Source: Plasmodium brasilianum
Taxonomy: Eukaryota > Apicomplexa > Aconoidasida > Haemosporida > Plasmodiidae
Length of the DNA stretch: 64,000 bases
NCBI RefSeq assembly: GCF_023973825.1
Contig: NW_027122933.1
Location: 1-64,000 of the forward strand
Reading direction: 5' to 3'
The translations under genes were made by a program, and so were the position numbers. The stretch's first letter is position 1; every line of letters begins with the position of its first letter. Shown here one piece after another: positions 25,021-39,561 of this stretch. Below the pieces are notes generated by a model. It was not told the origin of the DNA. It made no database searches and saw only the letters and a program-made list of their open reading frames with translations.

Positions 25021-28000
25021 AAAATATTTTGTATGAAGTCTTTTAATTTATTTTTCCCATAATAATTTTTTTTTATTAAATATTATTTGTTAAACTTATA
25101 TTAGTATATAAAGCACGCATAAACCAAAAAGAAAAATAAAAAAAAAGCCAACAAAAATAATAATAAAATTTTCTTTATTCTGTTTTATCTAATAAATGAA
25201 TTACTTATTTAAATGTATACTTCACGCTGGATTTGTTTGTATATATTCTTTATTAATATATATATATATATATATAAATATAATTCCATGCGTGTCTTTA
25301 TTTTGTGTAGAATATTGCAAACTTATGTATCTACGTAAAATTCCATTTGTGAATATATAAACCTATATTCATATATAAGATTTTCTACCTTCAGTTAGAA
25401 CAAATTAACTTTTACTATTCCTCTTTATATATTTGCATTTTTTACATTCATGCTTGTTCTTTATCTGTCCATACTTTAAATGTATTAATTAAAACACTAT
25501 TAACAAATCATCCATAAATTCATTCAAAAGTCAGTTTCCAATTTTGACGTTATATAGGACGGGGATACACTTAAATTATTTTTGTTTTTACAACTAATTA
25601 ATATAAACAATTTCCTTAATAGGTGTACTATCATATATGTTTTTTGTTAATCGTTTGCATTATTAACAACATTAAGAAAAACTTCTATTTCAATGAAATT
25701 CATGCATTGGCAATATTCTATTTTTCATTCATCAGAATTTTATCATTGATCTCATTCTTTCCTGTGCCCATAAACTTACACATACATGAGAATAACTACA
25801 AGGGAAAACATAAAAAACTAGTTTGAGACATAACGTATAAATAAATTTCCAGTATGCAAAGTTTGTATTTATTTATATGTATATTTATATGTATGTATGT
25901 TCGCACTTTTATGACTTTTCAATATAAATACTCTAACATGTAAAAATAAATCTAGTTCATGAAAAATATATATATATATGCGTGCTATATGCATCCTCAA
26001 GAATAAACTCATGAATAATATTATCCGATGAATGTACACAAACATGAATGTAATTGGTCATTAAGAATTTTTCAAATATTTATATACATAAATATATTTT
26101 ATAAAAATAAATACCTTATTCCATTTTGTTTTCATTTTAAATAATTTTAATATACATTTTTACCTTTATAAAAGTATTTTTCCAATGAGTTCCTTCGTTC
26201 GTGTCTTATATGATGGATACAATAACATAAAAAAAAATTTACATATATATGTATGAACCTCAGTCATTACAACTTGCTCAAACAATGTCGTAAGATGAAA
26301 TAGATAAATCAATCCACAGATAATACATCTTACTTATTCTTTTTACTATTATTTTTTGTTATGAATACTCCGCTTATTTATGAAAATATTAATTCATTAA
26401 CTATATTAACAATATAGTCAAATAATTCAACATATATTTTAAAGTTTAAAAATAAATATACCTTTATTGAAATATAAGATATAAAATGTATCTTTATATA
26501 TAAAAGGATGCATTACGTCATATAGGTATACATAACTAGCCTTATACAGGTATCTATACTAATTTACATATATAAATGTTTATATGCAGATGTACGTATG
26601 CACAATTGTAGGAACACGTATATATACACTGCATAGAAACATGCATGATTCACGGAAGTTCTTTGAAAGAAATTGTTTTAAATTTTTATATTCCCGATTC
26701 CCAAGGAAGTACATAAATGCATGTTTATATTCCTGGTTTGTATCTTTTTTCTATCAAGTAAGAAAAAAAAAACAAACCAGAAAAATATTGCAAAATTGTA
26801 CACTTCCTTTTTTCTTATTGTCACTTTTGCATTATCCTTTATCTGCATATCCATACGATGTCTTTATAAAAACATCTTCGTAATAGTCATTTAATCATAA
26901 AAAAATAGAGGTACTAAAAGTTTCATTATACTTATGTATATGGTATTATTCTTCAAATATTATTTATCTTTTTTTTTTTTCCTTATTTATATTTGTTTTG
27001 TTGTAACCTTTGAATGATTTTGTTAGTTATGGTTTTACTTATCCTACTATTCTTCCTTTTTCAACATATCTTTCTTTAATGAAAACTATATCCTTTAATA
27101 AAGACGCATATAACTTAATAAAAAGAAAATAAGTTCTTCGTACCATTCGTTCTTTTATTACTACAATGTACACATTGTTAATATGAACAATTCTCAATTT
27201 TTGGTTCATTAAAAAATTTCCTTATGCCCACCACAATAATATTTAAGGATACAGTAGAACACCAAGCACATAAAATAAAATGATTTTTATTATTATAGTT
27301 ACATATTTTACAATCATTATAAAAAATTCCATGTTATATTCGTAATTAGGTAACTTTTTGACAATTCCAAAATTCAAAATCCTTTACGCTTTAATTTTAA
27401 AAAAACTCACATTAATAAATTTCATGAAATTTTAATAAGATTTTAATTTTTAATTAAAACGTTTTAAATATTAACAGCAAAGATTACGAAAAGCATGAGT
27501 TTGGGTAAAATGAAGAAGTAAAAAAGTAAGATAAATATGATAAGTCAAAATATGAAATTAAAAACTTTAGATACATATGTACAAATGTAATTTACATTAC
27601 TTACATAAATATATATATACATATGTAAAAATAATTCAAAAAGTTAAAAAAAAGAAAAAAAGTAATTAAAATATGATTACATATTCAATAATGATGCCTC
27701 TGGACATATATGCATTAATATGCAACAAATGGTATAACGTATATAATAATATACATTGAATAATGACTATAAATATTCTCGTTTTATTTTTTTTATACTT
27801 TTAAATATTCAATATTTTGATATAATACAGTTTACTATTTTTGTACTTTTTTATACAAGTATATTCCTATTTTTTAGAAATTTAACTAAATAGAAATATA
27901 ATTCAATTCCAAATTAACTATAAAAATTAAATGATTTTATACATATAAAATGGAGACATGCATATTTGAGAAATAAGAATAAAATTCAATGTACCAGAAA

Positions 28001-29591
28001 TTGAAATAAATACAACTATATATATAAAAAAAGTAGGAAGAGAGTAGAGATACATAGGAAATAATCCATAGTTGACACAAAATTTTATATATAAAATTCA
28101 TGAAAGCAAAGTAGTGAGCACTCTTGTATTGTTATATCATCTATCAGATACGTAACCTGGAAATTATTGTTATCCATAAGGAAAGAAACACAAAATTATC
28201 ACAACAGTGCGATTCTCTATATTTACTTCTCATAATACTTTACCTAATTTCTTCATTAAATAAAAGAGTTTTGTTTTGTTTATTTATTACATATTATTTT
28301 AAACGATCATTAAGCGCAACAATTATGAATATATATATGTACATTTATAATTCCTTTACATGAGGAGAAAAAATAAAAAATCACTAAATATATTGTGACA
28401 TTCACAAATTATGAATTAAATGAATATATATTATATTAGTAACTATAAATACATTATTTTTTCATTTATATAAATACTTATTCATATTAATATTTGTATA
28501 TTTTATTTCTTTATATATAAAAATAGAAATGTTTTAGTTAAACTAATTTTTTGTTGTTCTTTAATTAACATTTTTTATAGTCCACTCTTAAATTAATATA
28601 TAATTTCATCTTTAAATGCTAAATTTTTTTAAAGTGTAATATAAGTAAATATTAAAAAATTATAGTTAAATAAATAATAATTTTATATTACTGGATTGTA
28701 CTTCATCGATAAAAGTTATTACAATAAAAATAGTATCTAGTAGCAACATTATTTTCATATAACATCAAAAAAAAAATTATTATAGAATTTGATGCGAAAG
28801 GATGTATAGCAATTATAATTAAAAATAATATTATTTAACATAAATTATGATTAATAACATATTGGTATCTTAATTATCCTATCTTTGAAATTATATATAC
28901 TATAACTTAAGCGGAACGGTAAATCAGGTAAAACAAATACAATTACATATATGGAACTCTACATATATGGGTTTTATCTTAGATTTAATGAAAATTATTA
29001 GTCAATAATAACATAGAATTATATAAAATGTTTTTAAAATTATCCTTAATTAGAAACATATGTTTAATGTAATTATGTTATTTTCTTCAATATGTAGTAT
29101 TTAATTGTAATACCGATATTATTATTTGAAATATTATTGATATCCTAGATATAAAGTTCTTCGAACATTTCATAGAAATTTACAATACACATTTATTATA
29201 ATATATAACCTGAAAGAAAGCTAAAAATTATATATTTATTTACAAGCACTTATTTTGACTTAGCACTATCGTTGTACCAATAAATATAAAAATATTTACA
29301 ATATGAAATATAGGAAATAAAATGAATGTTAAAAATTGTTTTGCAATATTTTTTTCGAAATATCAAATGAATATGCACAGATATTAATTTTTATATTGTT
29401 CGTAGCTAAACATGTAGCAAACAAAATAAAATTGTTTCTATTTCAAATAATTATTTCGGTTTATAACAATTGGAAATGTATAAAACAGAAAAAGTATATT
29501 ATAGCAAAAAAAAAATTATTCCATACATATATATACTTTATATTTCTAAATGAAAACATTTTAATTATATATAATAATAATTAATATTAAC

Positions 29592-29622
<31 letters not shown>

Positions 29623-31297
29623 TTTATTATAATTCTTATTAGTACTTTTTTATTCTACACAAGCAGAACTGTACATATATGGTAATATTATTTTCTATGT
29701 GTTTTAAGTACATTCTTTAAAATACATATATATATATAATGTTATTTAATTAAATAAACAGTACATTTTTAAATACATATAGTTATGACAACTAAAATAT
29801 ATATTAATATTATATGATATATTTATTTTTAATTTATATAAAATCAATTTTTATATAACATATATTCGAAAAATGTTTACATGAGGAACCTTTTCCATTA
29901 TACTCATTTAAATAAAAATTAAAAAAAAAAATACAGTAATATTTTTAATACAACTTATTTGGAAACGATTAGCATATAAATAACATTTTAAGTATTTATA
30001 TGTTATCTATAAAAAAACAAATAATTATTGTACTCTTAAGCTCTTTTTTAAAATTGACATTATTTGTATAAACAAACTGCTGATCCTTAGTACACCCTGC
30101 TTATATTTATATACTCCTTTTTTTAAGACATTATTACTTTACGTAATACATATATAGAAAAGTGTAAATAATAGAATATACATATAAATATTTATCTCCA
30201 CAATAATACACTACTTCAGAAATGAATATATTTATTTTCATTACCCCAAATGACAATTATTATTTGTATAGGACTACAACATACATTTAGTGATGTATTA
30301 TTATGAAAAAACAATGAAAATAAAAGAATATTATTTCCAAATATCATGTATTAATATATTATTTCATACGGTTGATTAAGTTTATCCTTTAATGATTAAA
30401 AAAATAAAAAAATATATGTATATATTAATTTATAAATTTTTTTTTTAGTGTCCAATTAATTCATTTTCCAAAATTAAATTAATATGACAATTAAATACAA
30501 TAATAAGATAAAAAAAATTTACTCTTCTTTATCTATAAGTACTTAGAATTTCTATATCAGAAGAAAGTTATAAATAACCCATATTTATAAAGATATTACT
30601 ATATTTTGTATTTACATATTCCCTTTTTTATTATTCAAAAACAAAAAAAATAAAACGAAGTTATTTTAAAAAGTATTTATAAAAAATATATTCTCTAACA
30701 TGTTTTCCATAAAAAACACATTACATAGTATATGTTAAGTCATTTTTAAATAAATACATAGTTATATATATGAATAATACAAAATTTATTCACTTTGCTT
30801 CAGTAAATATAAAAAAAGCAATTTAATTTTTAATTTAAAAATAACGATTCATTTTTTTAATTTTGTTATCAAATTATAATTTTAGAATGGAACAAGGTCA
30901 AAAATAGAAATTATCATTTTATTCAGTTCAAATATAAATTAATGGGAGAACTGATTAAAATTATGTAAAATTTTCTATTACATATAAAATTTAAAGATAA
31001 AAATATATTTTTCATATAAATCTATTTACATATTCAAATATATATATTTATTCAACATATTTAATTAAACAGATGCAATCAATTAATATGAATTCCACAA
31101 ATAATTAAAATTTTTAATTCACAAAAAAATTAAGAACATATTTTTTTAAAATTGTATATCAAAAAGTATAAATATATACATTTATAAAATTTAAGTAATT
31201 TACGAATGTTTATTCAGCATAGAACTATAAGTAATATAGGTACTGCTTTATATTAAAAACTACTATTTACAAAAGAACACGTTTTTTAATATACATT
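22666..31297. other. Long gene-poor interval (8.6 kb)
   Basis: No gene can be supported. The first ~800 bp is the fam-m 5' flank, with TATATGTAGAATATAG at 23030-23045. (AT)n tracts occur at about 23885-23911, 24969-25017 and 29600-29623. A stretch at about 25.2-28.1 kb is slightly less AT-rich, with pyrimidine-rich runs and open frames at 25623-25826 and 26584-26883 (plus), but the translations show no family pattern. The right end contains the 3' box of the next fam-l (31117-31149). Confidence 0.45.
24969..25017. repeat. (AT)n microsatellite, about 49 bp
   Basis: This is the longest uninterrupted AT dinucleotide run seen in the window. Shorter ones lie near 23885-23911, 29600-29623, 33742-33766 and 52329-52350, the last followed by a T tract. 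Confidence 0.9.
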
Positions 31298-32287
31298 TTA
31301 TCTTTTCCCAAACTTAATTTTTTGATATTTTTTTACTTTTTTATGGTAGATAATAATAGCTAATATAACTGTAACACCTAATATTAAGAATGGTAGAAAA
31401 TATATAATATAACCAAAAAATCCTTCTACATATGCATGAAATCCATTTGCATTTGTTCCTACCGTTTCCTTTCTATTCCATGGTATTTTATTCGTAGATT
31501 TCAACAACGAACCTAAAGAGGACTTCTCCAAGCATTCGTGAAATTTTCTGTACCACCCGTCTGAAATGATTTTCAATACATAATATAAACCTCCCATAAT
31601 ACCTTTAAAGCCAAAAAAATCTAATATCATAGATACTGATAACAACAAAAACAATATTAAAGGTGCAGCAATTCGTAATGAGAATTTTTTAAGTATTATT
31701 TTTTTGTAAAGCTTATCACTAATTGTCTTGTTATTTTCAAGAAAATCTATATAATCCAGTTCTTTGAATATTTTTTTTTCTATACGGGATAATTTTTTGG
31801 TATCAAATATAGTACTTCTGTTTTTCACAGCGTATTTACATCCTCCTTTATTATTCACTGAACGTCCATCCGAATGTTTCCTTTTCCGCATGTTGCCTTT
31901 TTCATTTATATATATATATTTTTCATTATTAATTACATTATTTAGTATATCTTCTTTTAAATGTGTACTATTTAAATCCTTAAATTGTTTACATTTTTCT
32001 AGTAATCTATAAGTTCTTATATCTAATTTACTTCCTTTGATGTGCTTTTCACATAGGAAGTTGTCAAACATACTCTATAAAACAAGGTAAATATTTATTA
32101 ATTATATCAATAAATATTCTTATGTTAAATGATAGTATTAATTAAAATTATACAGTAAATATATTAATAGAATATGTATCTTTAAATAATATTATTATAC
32201 CATACTACTAAAGAAATGATACATCCAACTTAAGATGATAAAAATATAAATTTTAATAAAAAAATGTAACTTAATTTTATGTTCCAT
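31298..32287 (-). CDS. fam-l: fam-l protein, intact, 287 residues
   Basis: Exon 1 is 32201-32287 (29 codons, beginning MEHKIKLHFFIKIYIFIILS); exon 2 is 31298-32074 (258 codons plus stop). The intron is 126 bp, phase 0. After the hydrophobic leader comes RTYRLLEKCK (residues 49-58), a basic linker, IFDTKKLSRIEKKIFKELDY, NNKTISDKLYKKI, a first transmembrane helix at about 162-182 (IAAPLILFLLLSVSMILDFF), a loop, a second helix starting near residue 248 (YIIYFLPFLILGVTVILAII), and the basic end KKVKKYQKIKFGKR. Order and length match the fam-l at 16.3 kb. The exported location is inferred from the family. It is paired with the broken fam-m at 34.9 kb. Confidence 0.93.
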
Positions 32288-34858
32288 GATATAGATTTCA
32301 ATATCCTAATATATTCAGTTGAGAAAAAATAAACAGTAATATAATATTTATATAATAATATAAGATTATATAATATATTTAAAAAAATTTATTAATGCTT
32401 TTTAAGAGCTTAGTGAAATTTATATGATAATATTGTTTTCTAAAATAGAGGCAAACAAAAAAAAATTTAAGTAATATTATAGAACTTTTTTTTTTAATTT
32501 TATTTTTAAAAAACTAATTTTCATTAAAATAAATCTATTTTCATTGTTTCATAAATGTTTAATATATATTATTCAATAATATAATATTGTAAGTTAATTA
32601 AATAAAACTTTATTAATTTTTTTAAAAATAAAAAAAGAAGAAAATATAAAATTTCTTGATATTTCTGAATGCTCAATATAAGTAGAATATAGATACATGT
32701 ACTATACAATGTATAGAATATAGATAACATATTGTTCCATATTTTCAGATAATGACAGCTAATTTAGAAGATATTTTTATACTCTTTATTATAATATATA
32801 TATATATACTGGAAAATGTTATTATTCTTAAATAATATTAATTATTATGATTTTTTTATTAGTATTAATAATAAATATAAATATGTATATATATATATAT
32901 TGTATAACCTCTGTTTTTATATAATTTATATAGCTTAGATTAATTACTATATAAACTTATGCCTTCTTTTATAAACTATATTATATTTAAAAAATAGAAT
33001 TTATAATATACTAATAAATCTATAAAAAAACATATATTTTATTGATAAAATAAATAATATTTTCTTCCTTTATAATAATTTTTGAAATTAATAACTCTTC
33101 ATGAATTTTAATCTAAGCCATTTGTTTATAATATATTTTTAAATCCTTCTTAAGTTTTTTAAATAAACAAATTTAAAGCAAATACAATAAAATAATAGGA
33201 AAAAAAATGAAATTTAATGCAATGCTTGTATTAACTTTAGTAACTTCTTAATAATCTCACATGATATATAAATTATTATAATTCCGTCTATAATATAATT
33301 ATACAATATATTTTTTTAATAATATATTTTTACCATGAATATTGAATCTATTTTTATAAAATGCAATTTATTAAACATTACATAAATGTTATACGAAAAT
33401 AAAAAATGTATGCAAACTCTTATTTAATATAACAATATATTAACACATAAAAATCATAATTCAATACTTAATATTGCTACTAAATAAGATATTACACTAA
33501 TAATTTTTGACTATTTCTTATCAATAACTAAAAATAAAAACTTAAAAATTAAATCTGTGTATATAATTTATATATTTAAAAAGAATTCCTTTTTTTATTT
33601 CTATAATTTTATTAATGATATTATTTTTAAAGTTACTAAAAAACGAGAAATACTAAATATAAACTATAGGTATTTACATATATCCTTAAAATAATAATAA
33701 ATAGTCGCTTAATACACTTATAGACAACGAAAAAACGTAAAATATATATATATATATATATATATTTATATCAGATCAAATTATCGCAAAAAGTATATTT
33801 TTATTTGAATTACACCTAAGGATAATTTTGTTTATTACAATATATAACACATTTTTAGAAATTTACAAGTCCAAAATAAAAAAAAATTTTTGGTACATAA
33901 TATCTATGAGTATATCACTAAATTTAACTCATTATTTTAATATTTGAATAAACTAAAAAAAAAAAAATATATATGTATATAATAATATTTTATTAATTTA
34001 CAATTTAACCTATATTTAATTAATTTTTGCAATACTGAATTAACTCTAAAGTTATGAACAAAGTTACGATAATTGGTTTCAACGATTAACTTAATTGTAA
34101 TGATTTACACAATGTAAGTTAATTATAACTAATCTATAATTAAAAAAGATATTATGTAATTATATGTACGTAATTTTACATTTAAACGATCTAAAAAAAA
34201 TAAAATTCTATTAACAGTATTTTTACAAAAAATATTTTTTGTTTAATATTTCATATAAATTAATTTTATGTAATAAATAATAAGTCTTTTTTTCATCATA
34301 AAAAATATATATACACTTATTCATTCATCATCATATATTAAGTTTTTTTCACAAAATACAAAACAAGAGAGACTAACGTTTAATTTCATATAAAAAATAC
34401 ATTATCTTAATCATCTGAACAAATAGTGATTGTAGACTACAACATGATGTAAAATAAAAAGTAAAACTGTCTAGTGCAATTTCAAATTTTCACAGATCTA
34501 AAATATTACAATAATTGTGTTATTATATATTCGATTTTAATTCCAAATATATATATTAATAAAAAGTTATTTAAATATACTAATATACATATTATTCCAT
34601 AAATTTTTATTAAGTTATAATACTAATTTAAATTAGAAAATATAAAATGATAAGTTCAGATTCACTAAAAAACGAAGAACATATAACATTATACTATCAT
34701 ATAAACAACAGCAATAATATATGTGTATTTATAATATTTTATTAATTATATGCAAGTTTATTAAGTGAATCACTAAAAATATTACAGCTATTATTTCTTT
34801 ATATTATAGGTTCTATACAATAAAATATATATTCCTTATTATTCATTTTGTTCAGTCA
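32288..34858. promoter_or_regulatory. fam-l 5' flank and fam-m 3' flank
   Basis: No gene is present. A leader element lies at 32291-32318, next to the fam-l start, with the 40-bp block at 32492-32531 and a GTAGAATATAGAT/GTATAGAATATAGAT pair at 32680-32726. The box ATTCACTAAAAAACGAAGAACATA at about 34660-34683 marks the 3' side of the following fam-m. Confidence 0.4.
32492..32531 (-). repeat. Copy 2 of the 40-bp fam-l upstream block
   Basis: It is nearly identical to 17498-17537 and sits about 205 bp upstream of the fam-l start at 32287. Confidence 0.7.
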
Positions 34859-35727
34859 TTAGATTAATTTTTTATATTTTTCATTATTTATAAAAATAAT
34901 AGTAGTCGCTATTATTAGTATAACAAATAATATTATAACTAGTATAGAATATGATACTATATAATTGTAGGCTGGTATTTCTCCACTTTGTACTATTATA
35001 TTAGTGGATACTAGAAATATATTGAAGTTTTCCTCTATAGTATTCAAGTAATTTAATCCTTTTAATATTGGATATCCTATTCCTAACAAGATTAAAATAA
35101 TAATTACTTAACTATAAATCCATAGTCTCTAAATTTTATCCTTTTTAAAGCTATATAACAAATACTCCTTTTTTTTTCAAGAAAATTATTATAATCTTTT
35201 TTTCTAATCCATTTTTTTTCAAAATGAAAATGTTTTCCATCAAACAATCTATTTTTATAATCAATAACTTCTGTGTAATATTCTTCCTTATGTAATATAC
35301 TTCTATTTATTTTTTTGTTTTTTCCTTTGTCTACTTTTTCCTTATTATATATTTTTTTTTTTGGTACAGCTGGTTATTTTGTATATCTTCTTTTAGTCTT
35401 ACATAATTGCAATCCTTATTCTATTTATATTTTGCTAGTGATCGATAATTTCTTGTATTTAATCTCTACTAAGGTTACAATTTTTACTCAGTGATTTATT
35501 AAATGTACTCTAAATGAACAAAATATATATTCGTTGTTTAATGTAATAAATAAACTAATAGTAAAAAATTGTCTTAATAGAAATATAAGACGAAAAATTT
35601 TAACAATAAAAAAAAAATATATATATATGTATTATTTTACCATATACTTCTTAAAATGGCATGTCCATGTTAAAGGTATAAATGTTAAGATTTTTATAAA
35701 AAAAAGTAAATTAATTTTTTCATCCAT
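34859..35727 (-). pseudogene. fam-m: fam-m pseudogene with several lesions
   Basis: Exon 1 is 35641-35727 (MDEKINLLFFIKILTFIPLT and nine more; an extra in-frame ATG lies at 35730) with an intact donor; exon 2 starts at 35509 and the intron is 131 bp. Exon 2 begins STFNKSLSKNCNLSRD and then loses frame (TAA at 35459-35461). The family reads on in the next frame as NTRNYRSLAKYK until TAG at 35421-35423. A further shift falls in an 11-T/A run near 35360. The signature EEYYTEVIDYKNRLFDGK, HFHFEKKWIRKKDYNNF then reads clean. Another shift occurs near 35105, before the first transmembrane segment. The end (NNEKYKKLI) is out of frame with the usual LMTE terminus. It is plainly non-functional and older than the fam-m at 21.8 kb. 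Confidence 0.88.
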
Positions 35728-37739
35728 CATATAGAACCTTAATATTCTAATATATTCAAAAAAAAGGAAAAAAAATGATTAATAATATCATGATTTTGAT
35801 AAAAAAGGATACTGTAACAATTTATTTAATATTTGTTTTCTTATTATTTCTTCTTTTAATATATAAAAAAATGCAAATCACTATAATTTACTTTGCGCCA
35901 TTTACAAACAAAAGTATATTTTAAAATATAATACGTGATATTTATCACAATGTTATTTAAAGAAAAATTTATTTGAATATTTTCAATCATATTTAAAATA
36001 TATAATTTAATTATTTAATATAGTTCACTAGTTAACTAATATTTTTTATTAATAATTTTCATAATAAATTCAGAAATAAATAGGTAATTTCCTGTTATAT
36101 AGAATTACTAAATTAATGTATTATATCAAATGCAGAGAATATATATATATATATAATATATCTTTCTACATATTAAGACTAAATTTAATAATATAAAGGA
36201 AGATATCCTACGAATACTTATATTTTATAATCATTGCATTTCGGAAAAACTAGTTAATTTTAACAAAATGTTAATTATTTTTAAAATATAATAATATTAA
36301 TAGTAAATAAATAAAAAAATACATTTTGAATTATGTCAGTTGTAACACATTCTTTAGTATATCCCTGAGCATATAAAATTTTTTGTATCCTATAATGCAT
36401 TTATGAAATATAATGCATAAGGTGCTAGGAAATTTAAGAAGAAATATATATTTTATAGGAATAAAAGAACGAATTTTCTTTTATGCACCACAATTTTTAA
36501 AAATTACAAGTATTATATTTAATTTATACCATATTTTGTAAATGAAATCTTTTAAAATTCTATTATATATTTATTTTAATTAAATATGGACATTTAAAAT
36601 ATTTGTTTATAAAATACAAAAAAAAAAAAGAAAAAGGTAATTATTTTAATTAAATACATTATAATAGGAATAAACTTTCTTCAATCAATTATTTTCCTAT
36701 TATTTGAATAATACTAATGCATATCTTTTTTTTTTATGAATTATTATAATATATGTACTCAAAAAAATTTTATAAAATAAATTTAATCAACAATGAAGAA
36801 GGTATAATAATAAAACATTATATATTTATACTCCTTTTCTCACTGATAAATTATTATAAAACTCAAAATTAATAATCTTATGTATGTCATTCTTTCTAGA
36901 ATGTAAATTCTTCTGTAAAATTTTTTTATCATTTCCTATAAACTACACCGTACGGCAAAAACTACTTTATATGTATATTTACAATAATTACAAAAAATAA
37001 TAAATTATAATAAAATATTATAATATTTAATATTATGAAAAAGAAAATTAAAGAAAGAAAAAAAGGAAAATAACATTTATATGATTATATCAATGGTTTA
37101 TATTTATATTTTTTATCAATAAATTTTATCTTCCGCATAGAATTATTATAAATTATTTAATACATAAATAGTATTTTTTTGTAATGCTTTATTATAGAGT
37201 AAATTAAATTAATATATTTATTTCTTTAATGTATTACCTGTTGATATTTATTTTTATCATTAGCATGTTGTATACATTCTAAACTTAATATGTAATATAG
37301 CATAATAATTATCATATAAGGAATTTTTTTTTTTTTAAATTTAAGTATTCTGTTCTATTATATAGATTTCTTAGAATGATTTATATGTTAGCTTATATAA
37401 TATTCGTAATTCAATTTATTTATTATTTCAAATAATATTTATTCAAAAGTTTCAAGTTTTTTTAAGTTAAAAGATTACTCTATAATACTAAAATTAACTT
37501 TTTCTGATAACAATGTACATTTATATTATATCTAAATAATATTATAATTTGTATTTTTATTTTCATATTTAATAACAAAGCCACTATTATAATAAATTTC
37601 ATATTCTTATAATCCTAATAAACAGTAATATATAATAGAAAAAAAGGAACATCTGTAATTGCAATTGGTAGTTAATTTATTCTATTATTCTTTATAATTT
37701 TTTAAGAATTATTTAACATATTCGTAAGTTATTTTATTT
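35728..37739. other. Gene-free AT-rich DNA
   Basis: The 5' flank of the broken fam-m begins with the shared leader element at 35731-35758. Nothing else is supported. Confidence 0.45.
35731..35758 (-). promoter_or_regulatory. Conserved fam leader element (representative)
   Basis: Directly upstream of the start, on the coding strand, the sequence TGAATATATTAGAATATTAA is followed by a GTTCTAT or GATCTAT-like end. Close copies stand at 22671-22697, 32291-32318 and 47874-47900, a weaker one at 17299-17318, and a poor one at about 44956-44976. The fixed place next to the ATG suggests 5' UTR or core promoter sequence kept through duplication. Confidence 0.45.
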
Positions 37740-37919
37740 ATTTTTTTATATCAATTCTGGCAATTTCTCATATTCTGAATAAATTTATCAAACAAAATTT
37801 TTCACAGTATATAATCATATTTATTTTGCCTATCATACTCTCTTTCGGAATTCTTTATCACTTTTATATATTTCACGTCACTCAAGTTTACCTAGATACT
37901 TTCTTCACATAGTTCTTTA
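37740..37919 (-). pseudogene. Short unrecognised coding remnant
   Basis: A minus-strand frame reads KELCEESI, stop, VNLSDVKYIKVIKNSEREYD and RQNKYDYIL, stop, then a block with FDKFIQNMRNCQN. Three in-frame stops occur in about 60 codons. Composition is more protein-like than the flanks. The family is unknown. Confidence 0.28.
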
Positions 37920-39561
37920 TTTTTCAAATGTATTAAAAAATATTAAAATATTAATCCAACATTTAGTTTGTTTTTCTATTGTCTGATTTTTAATGATTTA
38001 TCTTACATTAAATTTTTTATTTTAAAAAAAATACAATTTAGTTTTTTTATATATTTATTTCTACTTATGAGAAGCAATTATTTATACTAAATAATTATAG
38101 TATACAGCAAATTCAATAATAATGGAAGAAATTTTTTTATTATTGGAGTAATATTTATTTAACTATATGAAAATATATTTTAAGTTTTCTTAAAAGTTCA
38201 TAGCAAGATTAATACAAAATCTAACATAACATTAGCAACTACTAAATTATTAAGGATGGAGCATATATGTTTATAATATTATTCATAAAATAATTCATTT
38301 CATATATCTTCATAGTTTTGTTATAAACAATGCAATAAATTATAAATAACTTCCCATATATATATAATAATGCTATATTAATAAATACGCAACATAATAA
38401 ATTTTCAATGTATATATAGATCCCGTTTATTTTCTTCTACCTATTTAAAAGACACCTTTCTCATTCATAATTACATAAAATATATATATTTAAATTAATT
38501 CTATATATATAAATAAAAAAGTGAAACTATTTTCCATATTCATGTACTAATAATAATAATTATTCGTTTTAAAATTAAATAAAAATATACATTTAAATAT
38601 TTAAAATATATTAAAATAATTTGAGAATGATAATACTATTGTGCTAGATATGCAAATTATAACATGAAAATTAATAGTACAATTTATGTTACAACAATAT
38701 ATTTATAATTATATATTAAAATCATTCGTTATCATTTCCTTACGTTCTTAATAGAAATAAATATTATTTATTATAACTGCCGATTTATGGAGAACATATG
38801 TATGAATAATATAGGACAAAATTTAAAAACATAATAATATAATTTATTATAATAATTATTGTATTTATAAAAAATAAAATAAATGTTATTTATATATCGT
38901 TATAACATAATTTATACATTATAGTTTATAAAAAAATGTAGTGTAATCTCATTTGCACATATACTATTCATATACCGGAAATAAAAATGTTTCATAATAC
39001 TTTTTTTCTATTTATTTAAAATTATTTTAGAAAACCCACTATTGATTGTTCTGTTCAAAATAATTGTTACAACCTATTTTTTTTTACTTTTAAAATTTAA
39101 TGTAATAATTCGAATTTCATAAACATTTTAACTACTGATGATTGTAGTAACATAAAATACAGTGATTTCTATAATTTAAACTAAGTAGAATAATCATATA
39201 AACCTATTATCTATATGTTATATAAAATTATTTAATTAATGTAATTATAGATAATAATATTTTGCAAAAGAAATATATATTTTTTTAAGTAAAATATGTT
39301 ATATTTATTATATATTTTTTTACTAATCTATAATATAATGAAATATGTCTAATAGGTTATAAAAAAATTAGCATTAACTTTAAGGTTCTATATTAATAAG
39401 CATAAAATATTATTTGTGCAATATTTCCATTTCTTAGTTATATTCTCATTATATCATTTATTATTCTTTTTACTATATAATAGAATATTCCAAGAATTAA
39501 CTGTTTCATTTTTTACATCATAATGAAAATATAACGCTAATCCAGAAGTAAATGTAAATTA
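37920..39561. other. Gene-free AT-rich DNA
   Basis: No coding stretch was seen that can be supported on either strand. Confidence 0.45.

Noticed and set aside
26584..26883. 99-codon plus-strand frame
   Set aside because: It is the longest unexplained frame, but it has no signal, domain or family pattern; it is kept only as part of the composition note.
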